A program made the position numbers and the translations under genes. This document shows, in pieces, positions 43,207 to 52,085 of a DNA stretch of 64,000 nucleotides. Under the pieces are notes generated by a model that was given only the letters and a program-made list of their open reading frames with translations, did not search any database and had not been told where the DNA came from. Every line of letters starts with the position of its first letter. Position 1 is the first letter of the stretch. This stretch comes from Afipia sp. (GTDB lineage Bacteria > Pseudomonadota > Alphaproteobacteria > Rhizobiales > Xanthobacteraceae): positions 1 through 64,000 of the forward strand of contig JAUSAX010000064.1 of NCBI GenBank assembly GCA_030652315.1. Direction: 5' to 3'.

Positions 43207-44223
43207 TTAGCCCGAACGCACAGGCGAACGAACCTGGTCCGGCGTCAGGCCGGGCGATCCCTTGGCCGCCTGCTCGGCCTCACGGATCAGCGCGACGATA
43301 CGCGCGGACAACGGCGCTTTCAGCCCATGACGCTGGGCGAGCGTAACGATCAGGCCCTGCAGGTGATCGATCTCGGTGCGGCGGCCGCGCTGCAAATCTT
43401 CCCACATCGACGAGCGGGCTTTCGGGTCAATCTTCACCATCGACGCAGCGATCCGCGCAAACAGCGCGTCGGGCAGCTTCAGAATGAACGGCGTAAAAGA
43501 TGCGGGCAATGGCGTTGTCGATACCGGCGCGATACCCTCGGCCTTGATCACCGCCAGAGCCTCACGCATCTGATCCGCAAACAGCACGCGCCACGATCGC
43601 TGCGCAAGCTGATCGCGCAGCGGCAGACCGGACAGCGCATTGAGTGCGTTATTCAGATTGACCAGCAGCTTGCCCCACTGCACGCCTTCGATGTCATCCA
43701 CGCTGCGAAAAACAAGTTCAGGCGTCGAGAGCAGTCTCGCGGTCACGGCATCGTCCTTCTCCAGCAAAACATCGCCGGAGGTGGCGCGGTGAAAATGACC
43801 GTCGCCCATCGACAGCACATTGAACGGCACCATGCCCGCGAGCACGTCATGATCCGGCAGTGCCTCGCGTAACACCGGGACATTTCCGGTGCCGTTTTGA
43901 AGGCTGACGATGACGGCATCCCTTCTGGCGTGTTGTGCGATCAGGTCTGCGATCTCGGCGGTATCGTCGCTCTTGACGGTGACGAGGATGATGTCGGCAT
44001 CCGCAAAGATGGCTGGATCACCGGACAGCTTGATCTCCGCCGATGACAGGCGATGCTCGATGCCTTCAAAGCTGGTGACCTTCAACCCATTCCGGTTGAT
44101 GTCTTCAATCACTCGCGACCGGGCCAGCAGCGACACCGCGTGGCCGCCGGATCGCAGCATGCCGCCCACGAAGCAGCCGATGCTGCCTGCCCCCGCGACG
44201 CAGATGGATTTCGACGACGTCAT
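43207..44223 (-). CDS. Ketopantoate reductase family protein (2-dehydropantoate 2-reductase)
   Basis: A 338-residue protein. The NADP-binding motif ICVAGAGSIGCFVGGML is at the N-terminus; the catalytic Lys is in VQWGKLLVNLNNALNALSG, and the substrate-binding Ser/Glu region is SMWEDLQRGRRTEIDHLQG. It reduces ketopantoate to pantoate for CoA synthesis or a related 2-oxo acid. Several PanE paralogues are common, so panE is not assigned. ATG at 44223; the open frame runs upstream. It follows the flavin oxidoreductase gene with 38 bases between, on the same strand. Confidence 0.88.
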   Translation of the reverse strand: MTSSKSICVAGAGSIGCFVGGMLRSGGHAVSLLARSRVIEDINRNGLKVTSFEGIEHRLSSAEIKLSGDPAIFADADIILVTVKSDDTAEIADLIAQHARRDAVIVSLQNGTGNVPVLREALPDHDVLAGMVPFNVLSMGDGHFHRATSGDVLLEKDDAVTARLLSTPELVFRSVDDIEGVQWGKLLVNLNNALNALSGLPLRDQLAQRSWRVLFADQMREALAVIKAEGIAPVSTTPLPASFTPFILKLPDALFARIAASMVKIDPKARSSMWEDLQRGRRTEIDHLQGLIVTLAQRHGLKAPLSARIVALIREAEQAAKGSPGLTPDQVRSPVRSG

Positions 44224-44261
44224 GCCGGCCCCGCCCGATGGATAACGAGGCGGAGCGTCGC

Positions 44262-45440
44262 CTAAACCCTGCGAAATGGCAACGCAGGACCGTCGAGCTT
44301 GCGCAGGCCCGGCTCGCGGCGTTCCAGCCACCAGCCATACTGCTTGGGCCAGGACGCGAAGGTGCCGTCGCCGATCTCGCCCTTTGTCTCACGCAAAGCC
44401 AGTTCGGCGTGCAGCGGCCAGTTCGGATCGAACAACGCCTCGCGGCCGACCGCAACAAGATCGGTCCTGTCTTCCGCAATGACGTCCTCCGCCTGCTGCG
44501 GATGCAGAATGAGGCCGACGGCCATGGTGGTGACTTTCGTTTCACGGCGGATCTGTTCGGCGAACGGCACCTGAAAGCTGTAACCGCGCGGAATGCGGGC
44601 CGCCGTGGCCGATCCCATCAACCCGCCGGACGAGCAATCGATCACATCCACGCCGCGCGCCCTGGCCTCATTCACGAAGGCAACCGAGTCGGAGATATCG
44701 ATGCCGCCGTCGATTCCATCGACGGACGAAATACGCACGAACAGCGGACGGTCAGCCGGCCAGACCGCGCGTACCGTCTCGATGATTTCGAGCGGATACT
44801 TCATGCGCCCGGCGCGGTCGCCACCGTAGGCGTCGGTGCGATGATTGGACAGCGGCGACAGAAATTCATGCAACAGATAGCCGTGAGCGCAATGAATCTC
44901 GAGCACATCGAAATTCGCCTCGACCGCGCGCAGCGTCGCGAGACGCCAGTCCTCGCGCAGCTTTTTCAGATCCGGCCCGGTCAGTTCGTGCGGCATTAGC
45001 CAGCCGTCGTCCATCGGAATGGCGCTGGGAGCGACGATGGCCCACGGCTTGTCGCCACGCGCGTGATCTTCGGCGTTCAATGCGGCGTTGCCGTACCACG
45101 GCCGCTGCATGCTGGCCTTGCGTCCGGCATGCGCGAGTTGAATCGCGGGCACCGAGCCGTTGGCGCGAAGAAACGCCGCGATACGCTTAAGTGGCCCGAT
45201 CTGTCCGTCATGCCACAAACCCAGATCGCCATGGGTGATACGGCCTTCCGCGGTGACGGCGGCCGCCTCCGTCATCACGATGCCGGCGCCGCCTTGAGCA
45301 AGCTTGCCAAGATGAATCAGATGCCAGTCATTGGCGAGGCCGTCGTCAGCCGAATACTGACACATCGGCGAAATCACGATCCTGTTTTTCGCGGTGACGT
45401 TGCGCATGGAAATCGGCGTGAACAAGCGGGGCTGTGACAT
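44262..45440 (-). CDS. NADH:flavin oxidoreductase, YqjM-like old yellow enzyme
   Basis: A 392-residue TIM-barrel flavoprotein. SPMCQYSADDGLAND carries the Cys typical of the YqjM (thermophilic-like) OYE class; the substrate-binding His pair is in IHCAHGYLLHEFLSPLSNHRTDAYGG; FMN contacts include VAVGREALFDPNWP. It reduces activated C=C bonds of enals, enones or xenobiotics with NAD(P)H. Upstream on the same strand as the ketopantoate-reductase-like gene, possibly co-transcribed. Confidence 0.92.
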   Translation of the reverse strand: MSQPRLFTPISMRNVTAKNRIVISPMCQYSADDGLANDWHLIHLGKLAQGGAGIVMTEAAAVTAEGRITHGDLGLWHDGQIGPLKRIAAFLRANGSVPAIQLAHAGRKASMQRPWYGNAALNAEDHARGDKPWAIVAPSAIPMDDGWLMPHELTGPDLKKLREDWRLATLRAVEANFDVLEIHCAHGYLLHEFLSPLSNHRTDAYGGDRAGRMKYPLEIIETVRAVWPADRPLFVRISSVDGIDGGIDISDSVAFVNEARARGVDVIDCSSGGLMGSATAARIPRGYSFQVPFAEQIRRETKVTTMAVGLILHPQQAEDVIAEDRTDLVAVGREALFDPNWPLHAELALRETKGEIGDGTFASWPKQYGWWLERREPGLRKLDGPALPFRRV

Positions 45441-45546
45441 CAGGCCTCTGTTGGCTGGAAAAAGTTGGTCACCAACTTAGCAGCCCGATGACGAAAGCCA
45501 AGCAAGCAGCCATGCGCCTCATCAAGGTGCGCATGCGCCGTGCGAT

Positions 45547-45957
45547 TTATTCCGCCGCTTGCGGAGGCCACGGCCGATCCGGCCGATAGAACAGCGCGAG
45601 CTTCAGGCTTTCGGCGATCCGCTCGGCCTTGTCACGAAACGCCGCACTGACTTCCTCGTCAAACATCTCAGTGTATGTCTCGTCGAACAGCTTCAGCCAC
45701 GTTGCAAATAATTCGGGACGCATCCCGGCCACGGCGAAATGCTTCATGACCGGATTGCCCTTGTAGCGTCCGCTGGTCAGCATGACTGACGACCAGAACG
45801 CATACATCTTCTCCATATGCGGCTCCCAGTCGCCAATGGCCCTTTGGAAAACCGGACCCAGCTCCGGTTCTTGGCGGACCTTGGCGTAGAACGCATCGAC
45901 GAGCTGGCGGATGGCTTCTTCCGAAACCGAGGTGTGTTTTTGCGCGGCAAGTGTCAT
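45547..45957 (-). CDS. Group III truncated haemoglobin
   Basis: A 136-residue globin. Features are IRQLVDAFYAKVRQEPELGPVF, FWSSVMLTSGRYKGNPVMKHFAV with the proximal His in MKHF, and LKLFDETYTEMFDEEV; this is the group III (TrHbP) pattern of proteobacteria. Such globins bind O2 or NO and are linked to NO handling or microaerobic growth. The ATG at 45957 overlaps the stop of the 56-codon upstream gene, so translation is coupled. The operon is divergent from an NsrR-like Rrf2 regulator. Confidence 0.92.
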   Translation of the reverse strand: MTLAAQKHTSVSEEAIRQLVDAFYAKVRQEPELGPVFQRAIGDWEPHMEKMYAFWSSVMLTSGRYKGNPVMKHFAVAGMRPELFATWLKLFDETYTEMFDEEVSAAFRDKAERIAESLKLALFYRPDRPWPPQAAE

Positions 45958-46124
45958 GCGACGATCCACACCACCACGACGCCCAAAACCGTCCAGACCA
46001 GCGAATTGACCAGCATCCGCACGAGATTGCCGTGCTCGTCGGAGCCGAGCGCATTGCAGGCAACATTGCCCGGCAGCAAAAATGGCCAGGCAATCGCATC
46101 AGTCACCGAAATAGCCTTGCGCAT
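45954..46124 (-). CDS. Small (56-residue) membrane protein coupled to the truncated haemoglobin
   Basis: Reading from ATG at 46124 gives 56 residues: MRKAISVTDAIAWPFLLPGN, then a short acidic loop (GSDEHG), then a C-terminal hydrophobic helix (MLVNSLVWTVLGVVVVWIVA). The stop TGA shares ATGA with the globin start, which strongly supports it as a real gene. It is too short for most gene finders. Probably a helper or anchor at the inner membrane for the NO/O2 system; function unknown. Confidence 0.72.
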   Translation of the reverse strand: MRKAISVTDAIAWPFLLPGNVACNALGSDEHGNLVRMLVNSLVWTVLGVVVVWIVA

Positions 46125-46180
46125 CAGAGCGCTCCTTCGTCATTGCACAGGCAATATGCGGGAGGCCTTGCCATAAAGCA

Positions 46181-46193
46181 ATATTTAAAATAT
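46181..46193. promoter_or_regulatory. Palindromic operator candidate between the globin operon and the Rrf2 gene
   Basis: ATATTT-A-AAATAT is a perfect AT-rich palindrome in an otherwise GC-rich gap between divergent start codons (46124 and 46221). NsrR sites are AT-rich inverted repeats of this general kind. Binding by the adjacent Rrf2 protein to control both directions is inferred from location. Confidence 0.5.
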
Positions 46194-46220
46194 ACCTTTA
46201 AACGCACGCGCGAGGCCCCC

Positions 46221-46664
46221 ATGCGACTGACGACATATTCCGACTATGCCCTGCGAATGCTGATGTATCTCGCATTGAAAGAGGATCGGCTGGCGACGAT
46301 CGCCGAAATCGCCGCCAGCTACGACATTTCGTCAAACCACCTGATGAAGGTGGCTCACCAGATGGGTGTCGCCGGATATATCGAAACCGTGCGCGGCCGC
46401 GGCGGCGGTTTGCGGCTGGCGAAGCAGCCGGAGACCATCCGGCTGGCCGACGTGGTGCGTTACACCGAGCCCGACATGGCCATCGCATCATGCTTCCAGC
46501 CGCTTGATGTCCCCTGCGCGATCGGTTCGTGCTGCGTCCTTCGCAGCGCGCTGGCGAAAGCCCGCGACGCGTTCATGAATGTTCTGGAGGGTTACACGCT
46601 GGCCGATCTGGTGCGGCCCCGCGTGCGGCTGGCGGGCCTTCTGGGCATTTCCGACGCCGCGTGA
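46221..46664 (+). CDS. Rrf2 family regulator, NsrR-like
   Basis: A 147-residue regulator. The helix-turn-helix opens with MRLTTYSDYALRMLMYLALK, then ATIAEIAASYDISSNHLMKVAHQMG and the wing ETVRGRGGGLRLAKQP. Cysteines at 91, 99, 104 and 105 lie where NsrR holds its iron-sulfur cluster. NsrR senses nitric oxide and represses NO-detoxification genes. The divergent truncated haemoglobin operon supports that role. ATG at 46221 is the family start. Confidence 0.87.
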   Translation: MRLTTYSDYALRMLMYLALKEDRLATIAEIAASYDISSNHLMKVAHQMGVAGYIETVRGRGGGLRLAKQPETIRLADVVRYTEPDMAIASCFQPLDVPCAIGSCCVLRSALAKARDAFMNVLEGYTLADLVRPRVRLAGLLGISDAA

Positions 46665-46688
46665 CCGCGTCGATGCATCGCTGGAAGC

Positions 46689-46762
46689 TGGAGCGGGCGA
46701 AGGGAATCGAACCCTCGTATGCAGCTTGGGAAGCTGCCGTTCTACCATTGAACTACGCCCGC
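46689..46762 (-). tRNA. tRNA-Gly (anticodon CCC)
   Basis: The reverse complement folds as a standard tRNA: acceptor GCGGGCG with CGCCCGC, D-arm GTTCAATGGTAGAAC, anticodon stem GCAGC/GCTGC with loop TTCCCAA (anticodon CCC), and T-arm AGGGTTCGATTCCCT. Discriminator T and an encoded CCA complete 74 bases. It lies downstream of the Rrf2 gene on the opposite strand. No integrase or partial tRNA copy is seen next to it. Confidence 0.95.
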
Positions 46763-46899
46763 GCGGTTCCGACCTTAGCCACACCCTGCGCCGCGCCGCA
46801 AGATGGCAGCCATCGCAGGATCCGGGTGGCGAACGAGGCGAAAAAGCGCAAGATTCTCCAAGTCGCGTGAATCGCGGTCATGACAGACTGGAACGCAGT

Positions 46900-47490
46900 A
46901 TGACGATGGGTTTTGCATTGTTCGACACGGCGATTGGGCGTTGCGGCATCGCCTGGGGCGAGCGCGGCCTTCTGGGCGTGCAACTGCCGGAAGCCGACGA
47001 CGCCAAAACCCGCTCACGTCTCCTCCAGAAAGCTCCCGGAGCCCGCGAGATGACGCCACCGCCGGACGTACAGAAGGCCTGTGACGCCATGGCGGAACTG
47101 CTGGACGGCGAAGCACGCGACCTGTCGTTCATCGCGCTCGATATCGAAGGGCTGCCTGCCTTCAACCGCAGCGTCTATGACATCGCCCGGACCATCGCGC
47201 CCGGCGAAACCCTGACCTACGGCGACATCGCCACCCGCCTTGGCGACAAGCTGCTGTCACGCTCCGTCGGGCAGGCGCTCGGGCAAAATCCGCTTCCCAT
47301 CGTGATCCCCTGCCATCGGGTGCTGGCGGCCAACGGCAAGACCGGCGGCTTTTCCGCCAATGGCGGCGTCACCACCAAGTTCCGGATGCTCGCCATCGAG
47401 CGCGCCAGGATCGCCGGCGCCGCATCCGACGATGCGCCGATGCTGTTCGATCCCGGCTTGTCGATTGCCCCGCGACGGCGGCGGGGATAA
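46900..47490 (+). CDS. ogt: Methylated-DNA-protein-cysteine methyltransferase
   Basis: A 196-residue alkyltransferase. The active-site motif is PIVIPCHRVLAANGKTGGFSANGG, with the acceptor Cys in PCHRV; upstream is the helix-turn-helix-like FNRSVYDIARTIAPGETLTYGDIATRLG. It removes O6-methylguanine alkyl groups irreversibly. The ATG at 46900 gives MTMGFALFDTAIG, the usual start. The AraC-type regulator follows after nine bases in the same direction. Confidence 0.93.
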   Translation: MTMGFALFDTAIGRCGIAWGERGLLGVQLPEADDAKTRSRLLQKAPGAREMTPPPDVQKACDAMAELLDGEARDLSFIALDIEGLPAFNRSVYDIARTIAPGETLTYGDIATRLGDKLLSRSVGQALGQNPLPIVIPCHRVLAANGKTGGFSANGGVTTKFRMLAIERARIAGAASDDAPMLFDPGLSIAPRRRRG

Positions 47491-47499
47491 AATCGGCCC

Positions 47500-48351
47500 A
47501 TGCACGCCCGAACGCTGTTGCAGAGCCCGACCCTGTCCGTGATCAATTACCGGTGCACCATGGGACCGGACGATGTGCCGTTCCTCGAACAGCATGCGCG
47601 GCACTCGCTCTCCTATGTCCGCAGCGGCAGCTTCGCCTACAACACCCGTGGCCGCAGCCACGAACTGGTCGCCGGATCGGTGATGGTCGGCCATGCCGGC
47701 GATGAATATTCCTGCTCCCACGACCATCACGCCTGCGGCGACGAATGCCTTTCGTTTCAACTCTCGCCTTCGCTCGCGGACGACATGGGTCTTCGCAAGG
47801 ACGCCTTACGCATCGCTTGCGTGCCGCCGACGCCTGAACTCATGGTCTATGGCGAACTGGCGCAGGCAACTGGGCACGGTGACAGCGACATCGGGATCGA
47901 CGAAGCCGCAATTCTGTTTGTGAGCCGCTTCATCGAAACGACATCGCGAAAAACACAGAAGGTGACGCCCGCCACGGCGCGCGATCGTCGCCGCGCCGTC
48001 GAAAGCGCATTGTGGATGGACGCTAACGCCGATCAGGCTGTCGATCTGGAGTCGACCGCGAAAGCGGCCGGAGTCAGCCCGTTTCATTTTCTACGGTTGT
48101 TCTCGAATGTGCTTGGGGTGACGCCGCACCAGTATCTGGTCCGCGCACGCCTGCGTCACGCAGCAAGGCTTCTCGCCGACGACGCACGGTCGATTACCTC
48201 GATCGCATTCGACGTCGGATTCGGCGATTTGTCGAACTTCGTGCGAACCTTCCATCGCGCCGCCGGCGTCTCGCCCCGTCGGTTCCGCGATGCTGCGCGT
48301 GGCGACCGCAAGATTTTCCAAGATCGGATCAAGGCCATCGCCGTAGGGTGA
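47500..48351 (+). CDS. AraC family transcriptional regulator
   Basis: A 283-residue regulator. The N-terminal half is a cupin-like sensing domain ([33 protein letters not shown]; His and Cys rich [10 protein letters not shown]). The C-terminal AraC domain has two helix-turn-helix units: [44 protein letters not shown] and [33 protein letters not shown]. Inducer unknown; the Cys/His cluster could bind metal. It probably controls the following small-enzyme genes, or ogt, with which it shares an operon-like arrangement. Confidence 0.87.
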   Translation: MHARTLLQSPTLSVINYRCTMGPDDVPFLEQHARHSLSYVRSGSFAYNTRGRSHELVAGSVMVGHAGDEYSCSHDHHACGDECLSFQLSPSLADDMGLRKDALRIACVPPTPELMVYGELAQATGHGDSDIGIDEAAILFVSRFIETTSRKTQKVTPATARDRRRAVESALWMDANADQAVDLESTAKAAGVSPFHFLRLFSNVLGVTPHQYLVRARLRHAARLLADDARSITSIAFDVGFGDLSNFVRTFHRAAGVSPRRFRDAARGDRKIFQDRIKAIAVG

Positions 48352-48374
48352 TCTCCATCGCAAGGGAGATCACC

Positions 48375-48734
48375 ATGTACGACCATATCGGATTGAAAGT
48401 CAGAAACCTCGACGCCAGCATCAAATTCTACACGGCGGCACTCGCACCACTCGGTCATGCCCTCTGCTCGCGCGACGACAGCTGCGCGGGATTCGGGCCA
48501 AAAGATGCACCGGCACTTTGGCTGCATCTGTCAAAAGAGCCCGAGAGGCCCGGCGCCCATGTCGCTTTCCGTGCTGCCGACCGCGACGCCATCAAGGCCT
48601 TCCACACAGCGGGACTGAAGGCCGGCGGCCGCGACAACGGCGGCGCAGGCCCGCGTGCGGATTACAGCCCGACCTATTACGCGGCTTTCCTGATCGACCC
48701 GGACGGCAACAACATCGAGGCCGTGTGCGCGTAA
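48375..48734 (+). CDS. VOC family (glyoxalase-like) protein
   Basis: A 119-residue vicinal-oxygen-chelate protein: MYDHIGLKVRNLDASIKFYTAALAPLGH, HVAFRAADRDAIKAFHTAGLKAGG, and YYAAFLIDPDGNNIEAVCA show the paired beta-alpha-beta-beta-beta modules and metal-ligand positions (His-4 and a C-terminal Glu). GGGAG precedes the ATG. Substrate unknown. Located 23 bases after the AraC-type regulator. Confidence 0.88.
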   Translation: MYDHIGLKVRNLDASIKFYTAALAPLGHALCSRDDSCAGFGPKDAPALWLHLSKEPERPGAHVAFRAADRDAIKAFHTAGLKAGGRDNGGAGPRADYSPTYYAAFLIDPDGNNIEAVCA

Positions 48735-48762
48735 CATTCATCCCGCCACCGGAGGACTGATC

Positions 48763-49155
48763 ATGGCGTCAATTCATAAGGAAGCTCTGCTCGATGCATC
48801 GCCGGATAGCGTCTGGGACGCCGTTCGCGATTTCGGAGCGGTTCATACGCGCCTCGCGCGCGGTTTCGTCACGGATTGCACGACAGATGACGACGCGCGG
48901 ATCGTGACGTTTGCGAACGGAACGACTGCGCGGGAGTTGCTGGTCGATTGCGACGATGCAAGACGCCGCCTCGTGTATGCCATCGTCGGCGAACGCATCA
49001 AGCAGCACAGCGCGTCGTTTCAAATCGTCGATGACGGCGCGGGACGCAGCCGATTCATATGGACCGCCGATGTGCTGCCGAACGAAATCGCACCCTATAT
49101 CAGCACGCAGATGGACCTCGGCATGATTGCAATGAAGGCAACTCTCGAGCACTGA
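48763..49155 (+). CDS. SRPBCC (polyketide cyclase-like) family protein
   Basis: A 130-residue START/SRPBCC-fold protein: IHKEALLDASPDSVWDAVRDFGAVHTRLARGFV at the start and SRFIWTADVLPNEIAPYISTQMDLGMIAMKATLEH at the end. GGAGG lies seven bases before the ATG. The fold binds small hydrophobic molecules; no ligand can be named. Last gene of the ogt-araC-VOC-SRPBCC string. Confidence 0.85.
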   Translation: MASIHKEALLDASPDSVWDAVRDFGAVHTRLARGFVTDCTTDDDARIVTFANGTTARELLVDCDDARRRLVYAIVGERIKQHSASFQIVDDGAGRSRFIWTADVLPNEIAPYISTQMDLGMIAMKATLEH

Positions 49156-49345
49156 CCTTTTCGTCACACGAGCGACATTCGAACCCTGTTGCAGACAAAA
49201 CTGCGCTAAATGTTGCGCAAATTTGAATCACTCTCTTCCCTTTAACCTTACCCAAAACCTCAAGGGGATGATTCAATAATTCCACATTTGTGACCACTAC
49301 GTAACGCTATCACTTCCGCGTCTGGGGACAACGGAGGTGATTCTT

Positions 49346-50557
49346 ATGAGGGTTTTCAAGCCTGCAGAAATAGAGGCCGTTGCGACGTTCGGGCAACGCA
49401 AGATGGCACCTCGCGTGTGCATCATCGACCCAAAACGGCACATCCGCACATTTCTGGCAGACGCTCTCGACGAACTCGGATTCATCGCCAGTGAATGCGC
49501 GGCAGCCGCAGAACTCCCGGCGTTGCTGGAGCAGCAATTGCCCGATCTCGTTGTTCTCGGCATACCGAACGACGGTGTCGAAGCAGGAAACATCCTGAAA
49601 ATACTGGTTACAAAAATGTTCGACGGCCAGGTGCTGCTGATCGGTCCACGAGATTCGATCATCGTGAAAGCGCTTCGCCAGCTCGGAGAAGAAACGGGAA
49701 TCGCCATGCTGCCGCCGCTCGCCACGCCGTTCAGCGCAGATGGTCTGCGGGCAAGCGTCGCCACTCTGCTCCCGCATAAAGCGCCTCCGAGTCCGCCTGT
49801 CGATGTCGCAGAGGCGCTCAAGGCCGGCTGGTTGGAACTGTGGTATCAGCAAAAAATCGACGTTCACACGCTTGCGCCACGTGGCGCCGAGGCGCTGATC
49901 CGGATGCGCCATCCGGCATGGGGTGTTGTGCCTCCCGCGTCCTTCATTCCCGACTCGAAGGATCCGCAGTTCAAGGGACTTTCGGATTTCGTGGTGAGCC
50001 GCGCGCTCGAGGACTGGCACTATTTTATCGGCCAGCACGGCCCGGTGGACATTTCCATCAATCTGCCGATGGGCTTTCTCGAAGATCCCGCATCGGTCAG
50101 CCGGCTGTGCCGCCAGATTCCCGATCATCCGGCATTTGGCGGATTGATCGTCGAGGTCAAGGCCGCCGAGATCATCCGGAATCTCGATCTCGCGATTGAT
50201 GCAGCCAAGCGCATGCGATTTCACAACATCGCCATTTCGATCGATGACCTTGGAGTCGACTGGCCATCTCTCTCGGAACTGCAGAGTTTTCCGTTCGTCG
50301 AGATCAAGGTCGATCGGGAATTCGTCACCGGCTGTGCGGACAATCGCCTGAAGCAGACGGTGTGCCGCAGTATCCTTGAGTTGGCGGACCGGGTCGGCGC
50401 GCGCACCGTCGCCAAAGGCGTTGAGACCAGGTCGGATCTGGTTGCGACCCATGAGATGGGGTTCGATCTGGCGCAGGGTTTTTTGTTCGGAAAGCCCGCC
50501 AATGCCAAGAAGTTCGCGCGCTCCGCCTTGTCGCGCCCGGTCACCGTACTCGAATGA
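49346..50557 (+). CDS. EAL-domain protein with degenerate receiver domain
   Basis: A 403-residue protein. Residues 20-140 look like a response-regulator receiver, but the phospho-acceptor Asp is replaced by Gly-72 (DLVVLGIPN) and the acidic pair is only Asp-28 followed by Pro. Residues 155-395 are an EAL domain: EALIR at 182-186, Asn-239, Glu-270, Asp-300/Asp-301, Lys-321 and Gln-377 are kept, but the EGVE motif is KGVE (Lys-357). That Glu is a required base in active c-di-GMP phosphodiesterases, so the protein may only bind c-di-GMP or partners. The start has an excellent GGAGGTGA ribosome binding site. Confidence 0.87.
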   Translation: MRVFKPAEIEAVATFGQRKMAPRVCIIDPKRHIRTFLADALDELGFIASECAAAAELPALLEQQLPDLVVLGIPNDGVEAGNILKILVTKMFDGQVLLIGPRDSIIVKALRQLGEETGIAMLPPLATPFSADGLRASVATLLPHKAPPSPPVDVAEALKAGWLELWYQQKIDVHTLAPRGAEALIRMRHPAWGVVPPASFIPDSKDPQFKGLSDFVVSRALEDWHYFIGQHGPVDISINLPMGFLEDPASVSRLCRQIPDHPAFGGLIVEVKAAEIIRNLDLAIDAAKRMRFHNIAISIDDLGVDWPSLSELQSFPFVEIKVDREFVTGCADNRLKQTVCRSILELADRVGARTVAKGVETRSDLVATHEMGFDLAQGFLFGKPANAKKFARSALSRPVTVLE

Positions 50558-50563
50558 GGATGC

Positions 50564-51991
50564 TCATTCGGCGGCGACGGCTCGCGGGCCCCAGTTGGTC
50601 AGCCGAACGGCGGCAGCGGCGAGAACACCAAGCAAAATCATGGACACCGCCGCCAACCAGAAAAACTGCGTACTGGTTGCACCTTGCGACATCAGCCACC
50701 AGCCGCCAGCCATGACGAACGCGAGCCGCGCCGTCTGCGCCAGCACCGGCCCGGCCACACGCGCCGCACCCTGCGCTGAAAAATAAAGCGCGATCGCCAG
50801 GCCACCGAACGAGAGAAACGGCCCGACAATCGAAAGGTATTGGCGGCTCGCGGCTCGCACCGCTGCATTGTCCGTGAAAAGGTTCACCCATACGTCCGGA
50901 TACAGCGCGAAGAACCCTCCGACCAAGCCGACAGCCGCAAACGACACACCGCCTGCGGTCCATGCGATTCGCCGCGCCCGCGCGATACGGCCAGCCCCGA
51001 TCGCCATTCCGATCATCGGTACCGACGCGATGCCCACGGCAAACGCCAGCGACGTCAGCATGAACTCCAGGCGCGCACCGATGCCGTAACCGGCCAGCAC
51101 CTCGGTCCCGAAATTCGCCAGCAGATGCGTAAAGATCGTGACCGTCAGCACGATCTGCAGCGGCGAGAAACAGGCAATCGCGCCCACCCGAAGGATGTCG
51201 TAGAACATAGCGCGCTGAAACCGGAAGCCCTTGAAATTCAGTTTGACCCGGCTGCGGCCTGACAGCAGATACCACGCCATAATGGCCGCCCCGATCAAGA
51301 ACGCCATCAGAGTGCCGGCCGCAACACCGCGCATGCCGAATGCCGGCACTGGTCCGAGACCAAGACCCAGCACGCCGCCGAACAGAATCTGAAAGAATGC
51401 CGAATTGAGAATGATCACCGACGGCAGCTTCATGTTGCCGGTCCCGCGCAGCAAGGCCGCAAGCGTATTCATGATCCATGGCAGCACCGCGCCGCCAAAG
51501 AAGATCTGCGAATAGCCGATGGCCTCGCTCAGAACACGGCCGCTGCCGCCGAGCGCCGCAAACAGATACGGCCCGAAAATCAGCATCCCGATCATGAAGG
51601 TGAGGCCAAAGCAGACGCCGATCATCAGCGCATGCACCGCCAGCGCCGATGCACGGTCGGCGTCGTCGGCGCCCAGCGCACGCGCGATCGCGGAGGCGAC
51701 ACCGCCGCCCATCGCGCCGCCGGACATGGTCATCATGAGGATGACGAACGGAAACACCAGCGCCATCGCAGCCAGCGGCTCCACGCCAAGACGGCCGATA
51801 TACGACGTCTCCGCGATAGCCACGCAAGTGCCTGCCGTCAGGGCGACGACGTTGGGAGCCGCCAGCTTCAACAACGTCGGCAAGATCGGACCGTCGAGCA
51901 GCGGATTCTTTCGCGGACCCCTGACAGGTGGCAGCGGCGGCTTCTGTTCCGCCTGCACCACAGGAATTTCGGCAGCTCCAAGTTCGGACAT
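50564..51991 (-). CDS. MATE family efflux transporter
   Basis: A 475-residue, 12-helix MATE protein: LLKLAAPNVVALTAGTCVAIAETSYIGRLGVEPLAAMALVFP in the first half and FGTEVLAGYGIGARLEFMLTSLAFAVGIASVPMIGMAIGAG in the second. A Pro-rich cytoplasmic tail (KPPLPPVRGPRKNPLLDGPI) precedes the first helix. Likely an H- or Na-driven multidrug exporter. It converges with the EAL gene (six bases between stops) and is unrelated in sequence detail to the DinF-like pump at 30461. Confidence 0.9.
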   Translation of the reverse strand: MSELGAAEIPVVQAEQKPPLPPVRGPRKNPLLDGPILPTLLKLAAPNVVALTAGTCVAIAETSYIGRLGVEPLAAMALVFPFVILMMTMSGGAMGGGVASAIARALGADDADRASALAVHALMIGVCFGLTFMIGMLIFGPYLFAALGGSGRVLSEAIGYSQIFFGGAVLPWIMNTLAALLRGTGNMKLPSVIILNSAFFQILFGGVLGLGLGPVPAFGMRGVAAGTLMAFLIGAAIMAWYLLSGRSRVKLNFKGFRFQRAMFYDILRVGAIACFSPLQIVLTVTIFTHLLANFGTEVLAGYGIGARLEFMLTSLAFAVGIASVPMIGMAIGAGRIARARRIAWTAGGVSFAAVGLVGGFFALYPDVWVNLFTDNAAVRAASRQYLSIVGPFLSFGGLAIALYFSAQGAARVAGPVLAQTARLAFVMAGGWWLMSQGATSTQFFWLAAVSMILLGVLAAAAVRLTNWGPRAVAAE

Positions 51992-52085
51992 GCACTCCCC
52001 GGTGTGACGGTCTTATTAGAATCTCAGCAGCCGTCTTTGCCGCACAGTATCAAATGACGCACTACAATACGCGTGGCGCAGCGGA

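Noticed and set aside
46689..46762. tRNA-Gly as an integration site
   Set aside because: No integrase gene or duplicated tRNA 3' end is visible next to it; both flanks are ordinary genes.
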